Of a stretch of 64,000 nucleotides of DNA, positions 26,928 to 36,354 are shown piece after piece (the stretch's first letter is position 1; the number at the start of each line of letters is the position of its first letter). The translations under genes were made by a program, and so were the position numbers. Where the stretch lies: assembly GCF_018403225.1 (NCBI RefSeq), contig NZ_BOSG01000007.1:1-64000 (forward strand), in the 5' to 3' direction. The notes below the pieces were generated by a model that was not told the DNA's origin, made no database searches, and was given only the letters and a program-made list of their open reading frames with translations. Source of the stretch: Paenibacillus sp. J23TS9. Lineage in GTDB: Bacteria > Bacillota > Bacilli > Paenibacillales > Paenibacillaceae.

Positions 26928-26953
26928 TAACCCCGAATCCATAAGCTTGAATC
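26928..26953 (-). promoter_or_regulatory. candidate sigma-B promoter before rsbV
   Basis: Minus strand GATTCA (26948-26953), 14 bp, GGGTTA (26928-26933); the register can also be read as GGTTAT with a 15-bp spacer. It lies about 40 bp before the rsbV start, where B. subtilis has its sigma-B-dependent promoter. Confidence 0.5.
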
Positions 26954-26987
26954 ACCGCTCGTCCTAATATTGCGAGGTAATTATTTC

Positions 26988-28676
26988 CTAGGCGTGATGG
27001 ATCCTCATATCTGACGACAGTACATCTTCACGAGACAGGGGAATGGGATAACGTGTTAACACCTGCTTAACGCTGCTCATCTTGACGGGCTTGCTGATAT
27101 ATTCGTCCATCCCCGCTTCCTCGCAGCGTTCCTGGATCCCTTCCATCACATTGGCTGTCATCGCGATGATGACCGGTTTGTGGTTAGAATTTTGCTGCTG
27201 CTGACGAATGAGCTCTGTAGCCTCAAGCCCGTCCATCACAGGCATCTGCAGATCCATAAAAATAAAGCGGTAGCCGGGATGAGACTGCGCCTTCTCAACG
27301 GCCTGCTGTCCATCCTCCGCTACATCGGCTTTCAGCCCAAGCTTGCCCAGCATGCTCACCATCAGCTTCTGGTTAACCGGATGATCATCCACCACCAGAA
27401 TATCAGTCGGAGCATTCTGATCCCGGTCTACATGAAGGCGGAGTTCATCACAACGGCCACTCATGCCCTCATCCTGTTCCGGCTCTTTTACGACTATATT
27501 GAAAATGAACGTGGCTCCCTTTTCTTCCGAAGACTCCACGTTGATATCTCCACCCATCATTTCGACAAGTGATTTACAAATGGCAAGACCCAGTCCGGTT
27601 CCGCCATACTTACGGGTCATTGAAGAATCCAGCTGGGAGAAGGGCTTGAAGAGACGGTCAATTTTTTCTGCGGAAATGCCGATTCCGGTATCTTTAACAG
27701 CGAATTCGATGTTGATTGAATCGCCTCCCGTTTGTTGTTCCTTGGGAGAAATCATGAGGTAGACACCACCCTGATGCGTGAATTTCAATGCATTGGCGAT
27801 CAGGTTAATCAGCACCTGGCGCAGCCTTGCCATATCCCCAAAGACCACATGCGGAATATGCTCATCAATGAAATACACAAGCTCCAGGTTCTTTTTGCCG
27901 GCCTCGACCGAAAAAAGACTAAATACCTCCTGTATGCAGTTCTGAAGATCAAAAGGATGCTCCTCAAGCTCCATTTTTCCAGATTCCATCTTGGTGAAAT
28001 CCAGAATATCGTTAATCACCGTCACAAGTGCATCGGCACTTCTGCGGATAATCTCTGAGTATTCCTTTTGCTCTTCTTTCAGATCCGTCTCCATCAGCAG
28101 GTCCACCATACCAATGACGCCATTCATCGGCGTACGGATTTCATGGCTCATCATCGCCAGAAATTCCGTCTTGGCTTTGGCTGCGATCTCCGCAGCTTCC
28201 TTGGCTTTGACCAGTTCATAGTTGATCTTTTCCAGCTCTTGCGTCTTCTGCTGAAGCAGCATCGTCTGGGTTTTATGCTTTTTGTTTGTCAGGTACATTT
28301 CGACGAAGCCTTCAATTTTTGATTTCAGAATCTGCGGAATAAAAGGCTTTACCATATAGTCAATGGCACCTGCGGAATAGCCTGCGAACAGATGCTCCGC
28401 TTCCTTGCTGTTTGCCGAAATAAAAATAATCGGAATGTCCTTCGTCTTGTCCCTTGCCTTAATTAGTTTGGCCGTTTCAATTCCATCCATGCCTGGCATT
28501 TGCACATCCAGAATAATAACGGCAAACTCATCTTTCAGGAGGCAGCGCAGCGCTTCTTCACCCGACGTTGCCTTCACCAGATTGTACTGCTCACTCTCCA
28601 GCACGGCTTCCAGGGCAAGCAAATTCTCAGGACGGTCATCTACCAACAATATATGAATCGGTTCTTCAACCCCCAT
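26988..28676 (-). CDS. soluble hybrid histidine kinase, receiver-kinase-receiver
   Basis: A 562-residue cytosolic protein. The N-terminal receiver spans about 8-120, with phospho-acceptor D57. A coiled-coil linker follows, then a HisKA domain with H178 in [11 protein letters not shown]. The HATPase domain shows an N box in LIANALKF plus DTGIGI and GGTGLGLAI. The C-terminal receiver spans about 425-545 ([13 protein letters not shown]). It has no sensor domain or membrane segment, so its input is probably the N-terminal receiver. It stands between the RsbM-like gene (18 bp) and rsbV. This kinase is an addition to the B. cereus-type set and could relay or divert phosphoryl groups to the RsbY-like phosphatase. 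Confidence 0.88.
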   Translation of the reverse strand: MGVEEPIHILLVDDRPENLLALEAVLESEQYNLVKATSGEEALRCLLKDEFAVIILDVQMPGMDGIETAKLIKARDKTKDIPIIFISANSKEAEHLFAGYSAGAIDYMVKPFIPQILKSKIEGFVEMYLTNKKHKTQTMLLQQKTQELEKINYELVKAKEAAEIAAKAKTEFLAMMSHEIRTPMNGVIGMVDLLMETDLKEEQKEYSEIIRRSADALVTVINDILDFTKMESGKMELEEHPFDLQNCIQEVFSLFSVEAGKKNLELVYFIDEHIPHVVFGDMARLRQVLINLIANALKFTHQGGVYLMISPKEQQTGGDSINIEFAVKDTGIGISAEKIDRLFKPFSQLDSSMTRKYGGTGLGLAICKSLVEMMGGDINVESSEEKGATFIFNIVVKEPEQDEGMSGRCDELRLHVDRDQNAPTDILVVDDHPVNQKLMVSMLGKLGLKADVAEDGQQAVEKAQSHPGYRFIFMDLQMPVMDGLEATELIRQQQQNSNHKPVIIAMTANVMEGIQERCEEAGMDEYISKPVKMSSVKQVLTRYPIPLSREDVLSSDMRIHHA

Positions 28677-28693
28677 GGAATCCTCCCATTACA

Positions 28694-29563
28694 CTATTTA
28701 ATCTTCCGGTATATTTTTTCCACACGGTCCAGCGGTTCGTAGCAATCACTGTATTCCGTAAATTGAATGGACTCTTTCGATCCTAGAACCAAAATACCGA
28801 AACGGCTTAAACTTTCATGAAACAGCCCATGAACTTGATCTCGAAGCGTGTCATTAAAATAAATCATAACGTTCCGGCAAAAAATGACGTTAAATTCATT
28901 AAAGGAACGGTCTGTTGCCAGATTGTGCTCAGCGAAAATGATATTTTTTTGCAGAAACGGTTTGAAAATCACCGAATTATATTTAGCCGTATAATATTCT
29001 GAAAAGGAGCGGGTACCACCCGCTTCGATATAGTTTTTAGTGTACAGCTTCATTTTTTCAATCCCGAATATCCCTTGTTTGGCAGTCTCCAGCGAGCGGT
29101 CGTTCATGTCAGTCGCATAGATCCTCGACTTCTCGTAAAGCCCCTCCTCATGCAGCAGAATAGCCATGGAATATACCTCTTCACCTGTCGAGCAGCCTGC
29201 ATGCCAAATCCTAATGTACGGATAGGTGCGAAGCAGAGGGACGATTTTCTTGCGGAAAGTTTGAAATAGTCCAGGATCTCTGAACATTTCCGTCACAGGT
29301 ATCGAAAGATTATGAACCATACGTTCAAAAACCGGTCTCTGATGGAGCACTTTTTCCTGCAATGCAGAAATATTTTTTAAATTTTCCGAATGGATAAAGT
29401 GCCATATTCGCCGCCGTAGGGAAGGAAGCGCATAGTTTCGAAAGTCATAGCCGTAAAGTCGATGCACGCCTTCAAGTAGCAGTTCGAGTTCGATATCTTC
29501 TCGCTCTCGGTCCCCGGTTTCAGGTAATCTGTCATCATAATCATCTGATATGCAAAAATCCAT
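28694..29563 (-). CDS. CheR-type protein glutamate methyltransferase, RsbM-like
   Basis: A 289-residue protein with a CheR helical N-terminal domain (about 25-95) and a Rossmann methyltransferase domain. The SAM-binding motif is AGCSTGEEVYSMA near residue 120, with NDRSLETAKQGIF and NVIFCRNVMIYF following. No chemotaxis genes are near. In B. cereus the CheR-like RsbM methylates the hybrid kinase RsbK and lowers sigma-B activity. Here it directly follows an RsbK-like gene, so the same role is inferred. ATG follows AGGAGGAACATGG. Confidence 0.88.
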   Translation of the reverse strand: MDFCISDDYDDRLPETGDREREDIELELLLEGVHRLYGYDFRNYALPSLRRRIWHFIHSENLKNISALQEKVLHQRPVFERMVHNLSIPVTEMFRDPGLFQTFRKKIVPLLRTYPYIRIWHAGCSTGEEVYSMAILLHEEGLYEKSRIYATDMNDRSLETAKQGIFGIEKMKLYTKNYIEAGGTRSFSEYYTAKYNSVIFKPFLQKNIIFAEHNLATDRSFNEFNVIFCRNVMIYFNDTLRDQVHGLFHESLSRFGILVLGSKESIQFTEYSDCYEPLDRVEKIYRKIK

Positions 29564-29655
29564 CCATGTTCCTCCTGGTTTTCTTTCCTGTTACGGATAT
29601 AACGTTCGAAATTCTGTTTTTTCATATCACTTTATCTATTACCCAAAACTCAGGT

Positions 29656-32600
29656 TTACGAATACAGCCATACGCGCATTAATGAAAGAAGCTGTTCCGT
29701 TTGAATCGGTTTTTTGACATAATCCGAGGCTCCGGCTTCAATGCACTTCGAGCGGTCTTCCTTCATGGCTTTGGCCGTCAGCGCGATAATCGGAAGCTTA
29801 TGGAATTCCGGGTTCTGACGGATCAGGCGCATGGCCTCGTACCCATCCATTTCCGGCATCATCATATCCATCAAGATGAGGTCAAAGCTTTTGCCGCTGT
29901 TCAGAATTTCAATGGCCTCACGGCCGTTTTCGGCAAATGTCACATCCATATCATAGCCTTCGAGCACACTCGAAAGCGCAAAGACATTACGGATGTCGTC
30001 ATCGACAAGCAAGATCCGTTTGCCTTCAAACAAGACTTCCTTGTTATGCAGTTTTTGCAGAATCTTGCGCTTATCCTCCGGCAGATTGGCTTCTACCCGG
30101 TGCAGGAACAACGTTGTTTCATCCAGCAGACGTTCTGGCGATTTCACATCTTTGATAATGATGGATTCGGCATATTTGCGCAGCATGGTCTCTTCTTTAC
30201 TGTTCAAATCCTTGCCGGTATAAATAATAATCGGTAGATCCTCCAGCTCTTCGTCCTGCTGAATTTGATCCAAAAGCTCAAACCCGGTCATATCACTCAG
30301 CATTAAATCCAGTACCATGCTGTCATATCGCTGATTCCGCAGCTCATTCAGTGCATCCCTTCCCGTGGAAACCGCCGTGATCGCAACGTCATCATGATCA
30401 ATCAGTTCTATGATCGAGCGACGCTGTATTTCATCATCCTCGACGATCAGAAGATGCTTAACCGAATTGTCTGTATACGATTCAATATGAGTAAAGGCTC
30501 TTTCCAGCGCAGTCTTGGAGGAAGGCTTTTTCAAATAGGCAATAGCCCCCATCTTCAATCCCTGCTTAACCTCATCCACCACTGAAACAATGTGAACCGG
30601 AATGTGACGCGTTGCCGCTTGGCTCTTGAGTTCTCCAAGAATCGACCAGCCATCCATAACCGGCAGCTGAATGTCCAGGATAATTGCATCCGGCAAGAAA
30701 GATTGTGCCATCTTCAGGCCGACATCCCCCTGCATGGCTACGAGCCCCTTGAAGCCCCGTCCTCTGGCCATATCTAACAGGATATTAGCGAAATTGACAT
30801 CATCCTCAATAATGAGAAGCACCTTTTCTTTTTCTCCAATATGGTTCCGGTCATCTTCCATGAGGACCGCAGCTTCAGTCTCGGTTTTATCAGCTTTACT
30901 TTTCATTGCTGGCTTATTGTCCGTATCATTTTGGATCAACAGCTCCGAAGAGGCTGCGGCCTCGGCATGGGCAATCTCGGCGGCTTCAGCCGATGTTTCA
31001 GGAAGATACAACGTAAAGCAGCTGCCTTCTCCTTCCACCGATTGAAGCTGTATTCCGCCTCCAAGCAAGCGAGCCAGCTCGCGGCTGATGGAAAGTCCAA
31101 GCCCTGTACCGCCATATTTACGACTTGTGGTACCATCCACCTGCTGGAAGGCTTCGAAAATAAGGTCGGTCTTATCCTTCGGAATACCAATGCCGGTATC
31201 CTTGACGGCCAAAGCAAGATAGGATTTTTCCGGATTTAAATAAGAAGGGAGTTTGCTGGATTCAGCACGTTTGACGTTAAAAGAAACCGAGCCCTTCGTG
31301 GTAAATTTAAAAGCGTTCGACAGGAGATTACGGATAATTTGCTTCACTCTGTATCCATCAGTCACAATCGATTCCGGCAGATCCGCTTCATAATTAACCT
31401 TCAAACCGACCTGCTTCTTGTTAGCCATCGGCATAAAGTTTTGATGAACGAAGCCTTTCCAATCCTTGATAAGGATATCTTCTCGGTTGATTTCCATTTT
31501 GCCTGCATCCACCTTGGAAAGATCCAGAATCTCATCAATCATCTTAAGCAGATCCGCGCCAGACATATATATCGTATGGGCATATTCTTTTTGCTTGTCG
31601 TTAAGGTTGCCATCCTTGTTCTCTGACAGCAGCTGCGACAGGATGAGCAAACTGTTCAGCGGAGTACGCAGCTCATGCGACATATTCGCCAAAAATTCCG
31701 ATTTATACTTGCTGGTCACTGCAAGCTGCATCGCCTGCTGTTCCAGTCTCGATTTGGCATCTTCAACCTCAATGTTCTTTTCTTCAAGCTGCTGCATCTG
31801 CTCTTCGAGGGCTCGCGTTTTGCCAATCAACTCGGTGTTGAAATGCTCCAGCTCCTCTTGCTGACGCTGCAGCAAATCCTCGGAGTTTTTGAGCGCTTCG
31901 GTTTGTTCCTCCAGATTCTCGTTCGAACGTCTCAGTTCCTCCTGCTGCGTCTGGAGCTCTTCGGACTGACATTGAAGTTCTTCGGTAAGTGCTTGCGATT
32001 CCCGCAGAAGCTCCTCAACCCGCAGTCTGCGGTTGATGTTGTTGATCACGATGCCAAGATTCAGCGCAAGTTGGGCGAACAGCTGCTGCTGCAGCTCCGT
32101 AAACGGCTCGAATGAAGCTATTTCAATCACACCGAGCAATTCATCTTCGAATACAACAGGATGTATCATCAGATGAGCCGGCTTGGTTTGTCCAAAAGCG
32201 GAGGAAACAGACAAATACTCTCCAGGCACCTCCGTCCTAATCGGCTTGCGGTCCATCGCACTTTGCCCGATCAGGCCTTCCCCAACTTCTATTTTCTCTC
32301 TTGTAGCTAGTTCACCTTCGCCGGCATAAGTACCGTTAAGAATAAGCTTATTGGGATCCTTATCTTCATCATGAATATAGATTGCCCCGTACGTTGCTCC
32401 CAATACAGGGGTAAACTCACTAATAAAAGCTTGTGAAACCTGCTGTCTGGAATTCAGGCCGCGCAGCAGTTCCGTTATGCGGCTCACATTGAAACTCAGC
32501 CAATTTTGATCCTTCTGAGCCTGCAGGTAGCTAAGCTCCAGCTGCTGCTTTTCTTCCAGATCCTCGGCCATCTCTTTGAATACAAGAGCTATCTGCCCGA

Positions 32601-33321
32601 TTTCATCTTTCGAGGTTACCTTAATGCGGCGGATCGTTCTGATCCGGCCTTTTCCAAAGCTGTTGATCATCATCGATACTACATTGAGGCCCTTGGTAAT
32701 GCTCGGGATAACCCACATAATCACGGCGAGTCCCAGAAGTAATCCGGCAATCATAATCGCAGTGGTCACTTGGATCGAACGGTTATAGCTTGCTTTCGCG
32801 TTCGTAATCTCACTATCAATCTGCGTATCCTGGAATGTAGCCAGCTCATTCATGCTGTCCAGAGCTTCCATCTGCAGAGATAATCCGCTTGTATTTCGAT
32901 AAACGTTGGCCTGATCCCACAAGCCTTGAGATGCAAAGGCCATTTGCTTCTCTTCGTATTTCTTATAGCCTTCCCAGGCACTTTTCACCCGGGTCAGCAT
33001 TTGCTTCTCTTCCGGGGAATCACTGCTTGCGATCAGCTTGCTTAAATTCAGATCCCCATTCGCTACCATATCCTTGATCTGATCCTTGCTATCATCCAGT
33101 GAATTGTCCCGGTTAAGCATCTGATTAACCAGCACGCGTGAAATATTGTTTACTTCTGCACGTACGCCGCTGGAGTATCTGACCTTCAAATATCTTTCCT
33201 GATAGATCTGGTCGAGCTGCTTATTCATGTAATTTAATCGGTCATAGCCGACCATCGTCAGCGCGACTAGAATAATCATCAACGCGCTAAAACCAATGAC
33301 CAGCTTGGATTTTAATTTCAT
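29656..33321 (-). CDS. membrane hybrid histidine kinase with three receivers, RsbK-like
   Basis: A 1221-residue sensor. Two membrane helices (about 6-25 and 187-207) bracket an extracellular four-helix sensor. A HAMP domain (about 208-260), a GAF domain (about 285-430) and a long Gln/Glu-rich coiled coil (about 430-530) follow. The HisKA domain has H549 in MSHELRTPLN, then HATPase (KDTGIGIPKDK, GGTGLGLSI). Three consecutive receivers end the protein (about 830-945, 955-1070, 1100-1218), each with its phospho-acceptor Asp. The layout resembles B. cereus RsbK, which has fewer receivers. It overlaps the RsbY-like gene by four bases (ATGA). Confidence 0.88.
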   Translation of the reverse strand: MKLKSKLVIGFSALMIILVALTMVGYDRLNYMNKQLDQIYQERYLKVRYSSGVRAEVNNISRVLVNQMLNRDNSLDDSKDQIKDMVANGDLNLSKLIASSDSPEEKQMLTRVKSAWEGYKKYEEKQMAFASQGLWDQANVYRNTSGLSLQMEALDSMNELATFQDTQIDSEITNAKASYNRSIQVTTAIMIAGLLLGLAVIMWVIPSITKGLNVVSMMINSFGKGRIRTIRRIKVTSKDEIGQIALVFKEMAEDLEEKQQLELSYLQAQKDQNWLSFNVSRITELLRGLNSRQQVSQAFISEFTPVLGATYGAIYIHDEDKDPNKLILNGTYAGEGELATREKIEVGEGLIGQSAMDRKPIRTEVPGEYLSVSSAFGQTKPAHLMIHPVVFEDELLGVIEIASFEPFTELQQQLFAQLALNLGIVINNINRRLRVEELLRESQALTEELQCQSEELQTQQEELRRSNENLEEQTEALKNSEDLLQRQQEELEHFNTELIGKTRALEEQMQQLEEKNIEVEDAKSRLEQQAMQLAVTSKYKSEFLANMSHELRTPLNSLLILSQLLSENKDGNLNDKQKEYAHTIYMSGADLLKMIDEILDLSKVDAGKMEINREDILIKDWKGFVHQNFMPMANKKQVGLKVNYEADLPESIVTDGYRVKQIIRNLLSNAFKFTTKGSVSFNVKRAESSKLPSYLNPEKSYLALAVKDTGIGIPKDKTDLIFEAFQQVDGTTSRKYGGTGLGLSISRELARLLGGGIQLQSVEGEGSCFTLYLPETSAEAAEIAHAEAAASSELLIQNDTDNKPAMKSKADKTETEAAVLMEDDRNHIGEKEKVLLIIEDDVNFANILLDMARGRGFKGLVAMQGDVGLKMAQSFLPDAIILDIQLPVMDGWSILGELKSQAATRHIPVHIVSVVDEVKQGLKMGAIAYLKKPSSKTALERAFTHIESYTDNSVKHLLIVEDDEIQRRSIIELIDHDDVAITAVSTGRDALNELRNQRYDSMVLDLMLSDMTGFELLDQIQQDEELEDLPIIIYTGKDLNSKEETMLRKYAESIIIKDVKSPERLLDETTLFLHRVEANLPEDKRKILQKLHNKEVLFEGKRILLVDDDIRNVFALSSVLEGYDMDVTFAENGREAIEILNSGKSFDLILMDMMMPEMDGYEAMRLIRQNPEFHKLPIIALTAKAMKEDRSKCIEAGASDYVKKPIQTEQLLSLMRVWLYS

Positions 33322-34490
33322 TCAGCAGCCTCCCCCTCTTTTAATGAAATCCACACCAGGCATTTATCGTCCTCTCGTTCCTGGGTGCCATTATCCTCAA
33401 AAAATGCCTTAAACATTTTATCTTCATCCCAATGATGGGAATCTTTAAGATGACTGACCAGAAAATCAACCTGATCTTCATGTTCTCCTTGAACGAGCTC
33501 CAGCAGCCCATCCGTATAGAGCGCAATATGCCCTGCTCCTTCGTAATAAAGTGTCTGGGGCTCGATGTCCATCTTATCAAACAGACCTACCGGGCAGCAG
33601 GCCTTATCCAGCATAACCATTTTCTCATTATCCTGGAAAAAGAGCGCCGGCGGATGTCCTGCATTGACATAGTCAATTCTTTTCACCACTGTGTCCACGA
33701 CCAAATAAATCGCCGTAAAGTAATACTGGACAAGCTGATTCTCGATGTAGAGCTGATTGAACCTGCGGTTTAGTTCCTGAATAACCTTCTCGGGTTCAAC
33801 ATAGGTTGTAACGGTATCCTTCAGTACCGATGCAATGAACATTGTAAAAAGTGATGAAGAGATTCCGTGTCCCATCATATCCAGCAGCAAGACACCATAG
33901 CGCCCTCCCCCCAAAGGATACCAGGCGTACAGATCCCCGGCGAGCTCCGCTGAAGGCTGGTAAATGGCATGCACTTCAAATGTTTCATCCTCTATGGCCG
34001 GGCTGAGTACCGCATTCTGGACAAGCGCTGCCAGCTTCAGTTCGTCCTGAATGCGCTGATCTCGTTCCTTATGCCAATCATTCTCCTGCTTCAGCCGTAA
34101 AGCCAACCGAATTCTGGCCATCAGCTCCACTTTATTAATGGGTTTCGTGACATAGTCAACGGCTCCGGCGTCCAGCGCTTCGGCCAACTTCTTGGAGTCT
34201 CCTACCGCCGTAACCATAATAATAGGAATATCCTTGAGATGCTCATAATGCTGAATTAGACGGCATGCTTCAATTCCATCCATTTCAGGCATCATCATAT
34301 CAAGCAGAATCAGATCAATGTTAATATGCTTTCCCGGCTTGGGCTCGCTGGCATAGCCTTCGACACCCAGCACTTCAAACATTCCTCTTGCAGACGAGGC
34401 TGTATCTATATCCCGGTAGTTTTCCTTTTTCAGAATTTCCCGAATTATAATGACATTTGTCGGATTGTCATCCACGATTAATATTCTCAT
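33318..34490 (-). CDS. receiver-PP2C phosphatase activating sigma-B, RsbY-like
   Basis: A 390-residue response regulator. The receiver (about 1-135) carries phospho-acceptor D64 in ILLDMMMPEMDG. A short helical linker leads to a SpoIIE/RsbU-type PP2C phosphatase domain (about 175-385). Metal-binding aspartates are in SAELAGDLYAW, LLLDMMGHGISS, YTDGLLE and the final DDKCLVW. This is the domain order of RsbY of the B. cereus group, which dephosphorylates RsbV when its receiver is phosphorylated by RsbK. It is the first gene of the operon. ATG follows TTAAGGAGAGTGTT. Confidence 0.93.
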   Translation of the reverse strand: MRILIVDDNPTNVIIIREILKKENYRDIDTASSARGMFEVLGVEGYASEPKPGKHINIDLILLDMMMPEMDGIEACRLIQHYEHLKDIPIIMVTAVGDSKKLAEALDAGAVDYVTKPINKVELMARIRLALRLKQENDWHKERDQRIQDELKLAALVQNAVLSPAIEDETFEVHAIYQPSAELAGDLYAWYPLGGGRYGVLLLDMMGHGISSSLFTMFIASVLKDTVTTYVEPEKVIQELNRRFNQLYIENQLVQYYFTAIYLVVDTVVKRIDYVNAGHPPALFFQDNEKMVMLDKACCPVGLFDKMDIEPQTLYYEGAGHIALYTDGLLELVQGEHEDQVDFLVSHLKDSHHWDEDKMFKAFFEDNGTQEREDDKCLVWISLKEGEAAE

Positions 34491-34628
34491 AACACTCTCC
34501 TTAATAATTCTATGAATTTGAGTTTTATGAAATCTCTCTCTATATACTATATAACATATAGGACAGACTTTTCAGCCTCAAACTCCAATTAGTAGTTGGA
34601 ACATCGTACACGAAATGCCACCTGTTCC

Positions 34629-34682
34629 AAAAACATAGATAAGGAATGGGACCTATTAGTCCCATTCCTTATCTATGTTTTT
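34629..34682. terminator. long bidirectional terminator upstream of the sigB operon
   Basis: Near-perfect stem of about 23 bp (arms at 34629-34651 and 34659-34682) with A and T tracts at the ends. It ends the YflT-like gene on the minus strand and isolates it from the sigB operon that follows. Confidence 0.85.
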
Positions 34683-34715
34683 GCTCATATCTAATCAATA
34701 TATTAGCGTCATAAA

Positions 34716-35060
34716 TTAGGCTTTCTTGGCGATGACCAGCACTTTGCCGAGGTCAAGTTCCTTCTCATAAAACTGCGCTTCCGCTTCAGTAAAACCAAGC
34801 GAAGTAATTTTGGCACGAAGTTCGTCGCCGCGTGAACGGAACAAATTAGCCAGAGCGTCAAACATGCCTTCTTCTTTAATGCCTATTTTATCTGCATCGG
34901 CTGTTTCAGCAATCCGTTCGGACCGATCACCGTCATGGGCCAGTACAAAGATATCATCGTAAACATATCCGCTGCTGCGAAGCTGGTTCACTTCCTCGAC
35001 GGCTTGGATACCATTTTCCACGACTTTCGCATATGATTTTGCATTGGTTGATGAATTCAT
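34716..35060 (-). CDS. general stress protein 17M family (YflT-like)
   Basis: A 114-residue soluble protein of the YflT/GsP17M family, which in B. subtilis is a sigma-B regulon member of unknown biochemical role. The typical N-terminal fold starts with a Lys-rich segment and SYAKVVENGIQAVEEV; the YVYDDIFVLAHDGDRSERIA segment is characteristic. The ATG at 35060 is favoured; GTG nine bases upstream abuts the ribosome binding site. A strong sigma-B-like promoter precedes it. Confidence 0.88.
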   Translation of the reverse strand: MNSSTNAKSYAKVVENGIQAVEEVNQLRSSGYVYDDIFVLAHDGDRSERIAETADADKIGIKEEGMFDALANLFRSRGDELRAKITSLGFTEAEAQFYEKELDLGKVLVIAKKA

Positions 35061-35105
35061 GGTTTTCACTCTCCTCTTATATTTGTAAACTCGCTCATGT
35101 TACTT

Positions 35106-35131
35106 TTAACCGGGTAAGTCAGTAGTGAAAC
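35106..35131 (-). promoter_or_regulatory. candidate sigma-B promoter of the YflT-like gene
   Basis: Minus strand GTTTCA (35126-35131), 14 bp, GGTTAA (35106-35111), about 45 bp before the start. The two hexamers and spacing are identical to those before the DUF1328 gene. Confidence 0.65.
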
Positions 35132-35152
35132 GCATATCCTGTAACTTCCAGT

Positions 35153-35701
35153 CTATTCTGTAGTACTGTCGAAAAAGTCCACTCCCTGCAGCGCCCCGGT
35201 ATCGGGGTTGCTATAGACTTTAATCGCGTGAAAGCCTCTGATAAAAACCTTCCCGTCTTCAGCCACAAACTGGGGCTTTCCAAACGCATGCTCAATCTCA
35301 CTTGCTTTCAGATCAACCCAGGTTCCGTTCACCTGCATCTTCCCTGCAGCTACAGCGATGTGAACGTATCCGACAGTATCGTCGCATATTCCTACTACAG
35401 CGTCTTTATAATGATACTCATAACAGCCGGTCAAACGGTCTTGTGCGACCTGAAGCGGTTTCCCCTTTTTGGCGAGTACTTCCTTCTTCGTGTCGCTAAG
35501 GGAGATCCCGTTCATCGTCTCAAATTTGTTCATCGAAACCTGGGACCGCAGTGCTCGCCCCTCTGCATAATGAACCACCGCCTGCCGGACCGTTGGCTCT
35601 GCTGCATATAGATTAGCAGTATCAGGCTGAACGGCGGACATGGAGGACAAGGGAGAAATCATACCTATCAGTAATGCGAGGATTTTCAACATCATTCTCA
35701 C
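35153..35701 (-). CDS. secreted protein of unknown function
   Basis: A 182-residue protein. It has a signal peptide (basic MRMMLK start, hydrophobic core to about residue 22, then polar sequence with a possible cleavage near AYAAEP-like residues 33-35). The mature part has two cysteines (CYEYHYKD and GICDDT) and a repeated HIA/KVFIRG beta-rich pattern. I do not recognise a domain; it recalls small beta-sandwich proteins compared with PepSY or SmpA-like folds, but this is a guess. It lies between two stress genes on the same strand. Confidence 0.65.
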   Translation of the reverse strand: MRMMLKILALLIGMISPLSSMSAVQPDTANLYAAEPTVRQAVVHYAEGRALRSQVSMNKFETMNGISLSDTKKEVLAKKGKPLQVAQDRLTGCYEYHYKDAVVGICDDTVGYVHIAVAAGKMQVNGTWVDLKASEIEHAFGKPQFVAEDGKVFIRGFHAIKVYSNPDTGALQGVDFFDSTTE

Positions 35702-35741
35702 CCTTTCTGCAGTCTTTCAATCAGCCCTTTACCTGCCCTGT

Positions 35742-36248
35742 TTAGTGGCGAACCTTCTGCCAGACGGTGGCAGCAATATCCGCCCATTTCATCCAGCTTG
35801 AATCGGATTTCCCCTTGCCAGTGCTTCCATAAGTTGAGGCATACGATTGAATTGTGCGCTCTTCTGCTGTTGAAGAAGGCAGGGCAGCGTGCTGATTAGC
35901 ACTCACTCTTGGATTTGGACTTACCTGCTTGAATTTGTGAATCATCGTTGTCGATGCCTGCTTGGCGGCAAGAGTCACTTCACTGAGGACCTCACCCAAA
36001 TTTTTAACCGAGGTCATGATCGGATCAATTTGTTTCATCTTGTGTTGAACATCCACGGTAATATCACTGGCATGTCTCACAATCTGTTTGACCTCATATC
36101 CAAGTTCATCAATAGTCTGCTGAACCTCCTGCAGCGTTTGCGTTGTTTTCTCAAGAGAATCTTTTGCAGCCAGAAGGGTCTTGATCAGATAAACGACCAG
36201 TACGGCAAAAGCAACAGCGATGATGGCAACACTTATTCCTACGAGCAT
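35742..36248 (-). CDS. DUF948 (YtxG-like) stress protein
   Basis: A 168-residue protein with an N-terminal membrane helix (about 3-26). A long amphipathic coiled-coil region follows (about 28-115) with repeats of QTIDELGYEVKQIVRHASDI type. Family DUF948 includes B. subtilis YtxG, encoded with YtxH in a sigma-B operon. Here ytxH and this gene sit on opposite sides of sigB. A good sigma-B-like promoter lies about 105 bp upstream. ATG follows AGAGAGG. Confidence 0.85.
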   Translation of the reverse strand: MLVGISVAIIAVAFAVLVVYLIKTLLAAKDSLEKTTQTLQEVQQTIDELGYEVKQIVRHASDITVDVQHKMKQIDPIMTSVKNLGEVLSEVTLAAKQASTTMIHKFKQVSPNPRVSANQHAALPSSTAEERTIQSYASTYGSTGKGKSDSSWMKWADIAATVWQKVRH

Positions 36249-36354
36249 TGCAAAACCTCTCTTTCTATATAGATTGAACCGGCTGTTTTCGTATTTAAGA
36301 ATAGCAGCGCGTTCAGTCCATATGGCTTATTTATAATGTCCTGATATGCCATAG

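Noticed and set aside
29377..29625. 82-codon minus-strand frame between the RsbK- and RsbM-like genes
   Set aside because: It overlaps the RsbM-like start by nearly 190 bases in another frame, and the RsbM-like gene has the ribosome binding site.
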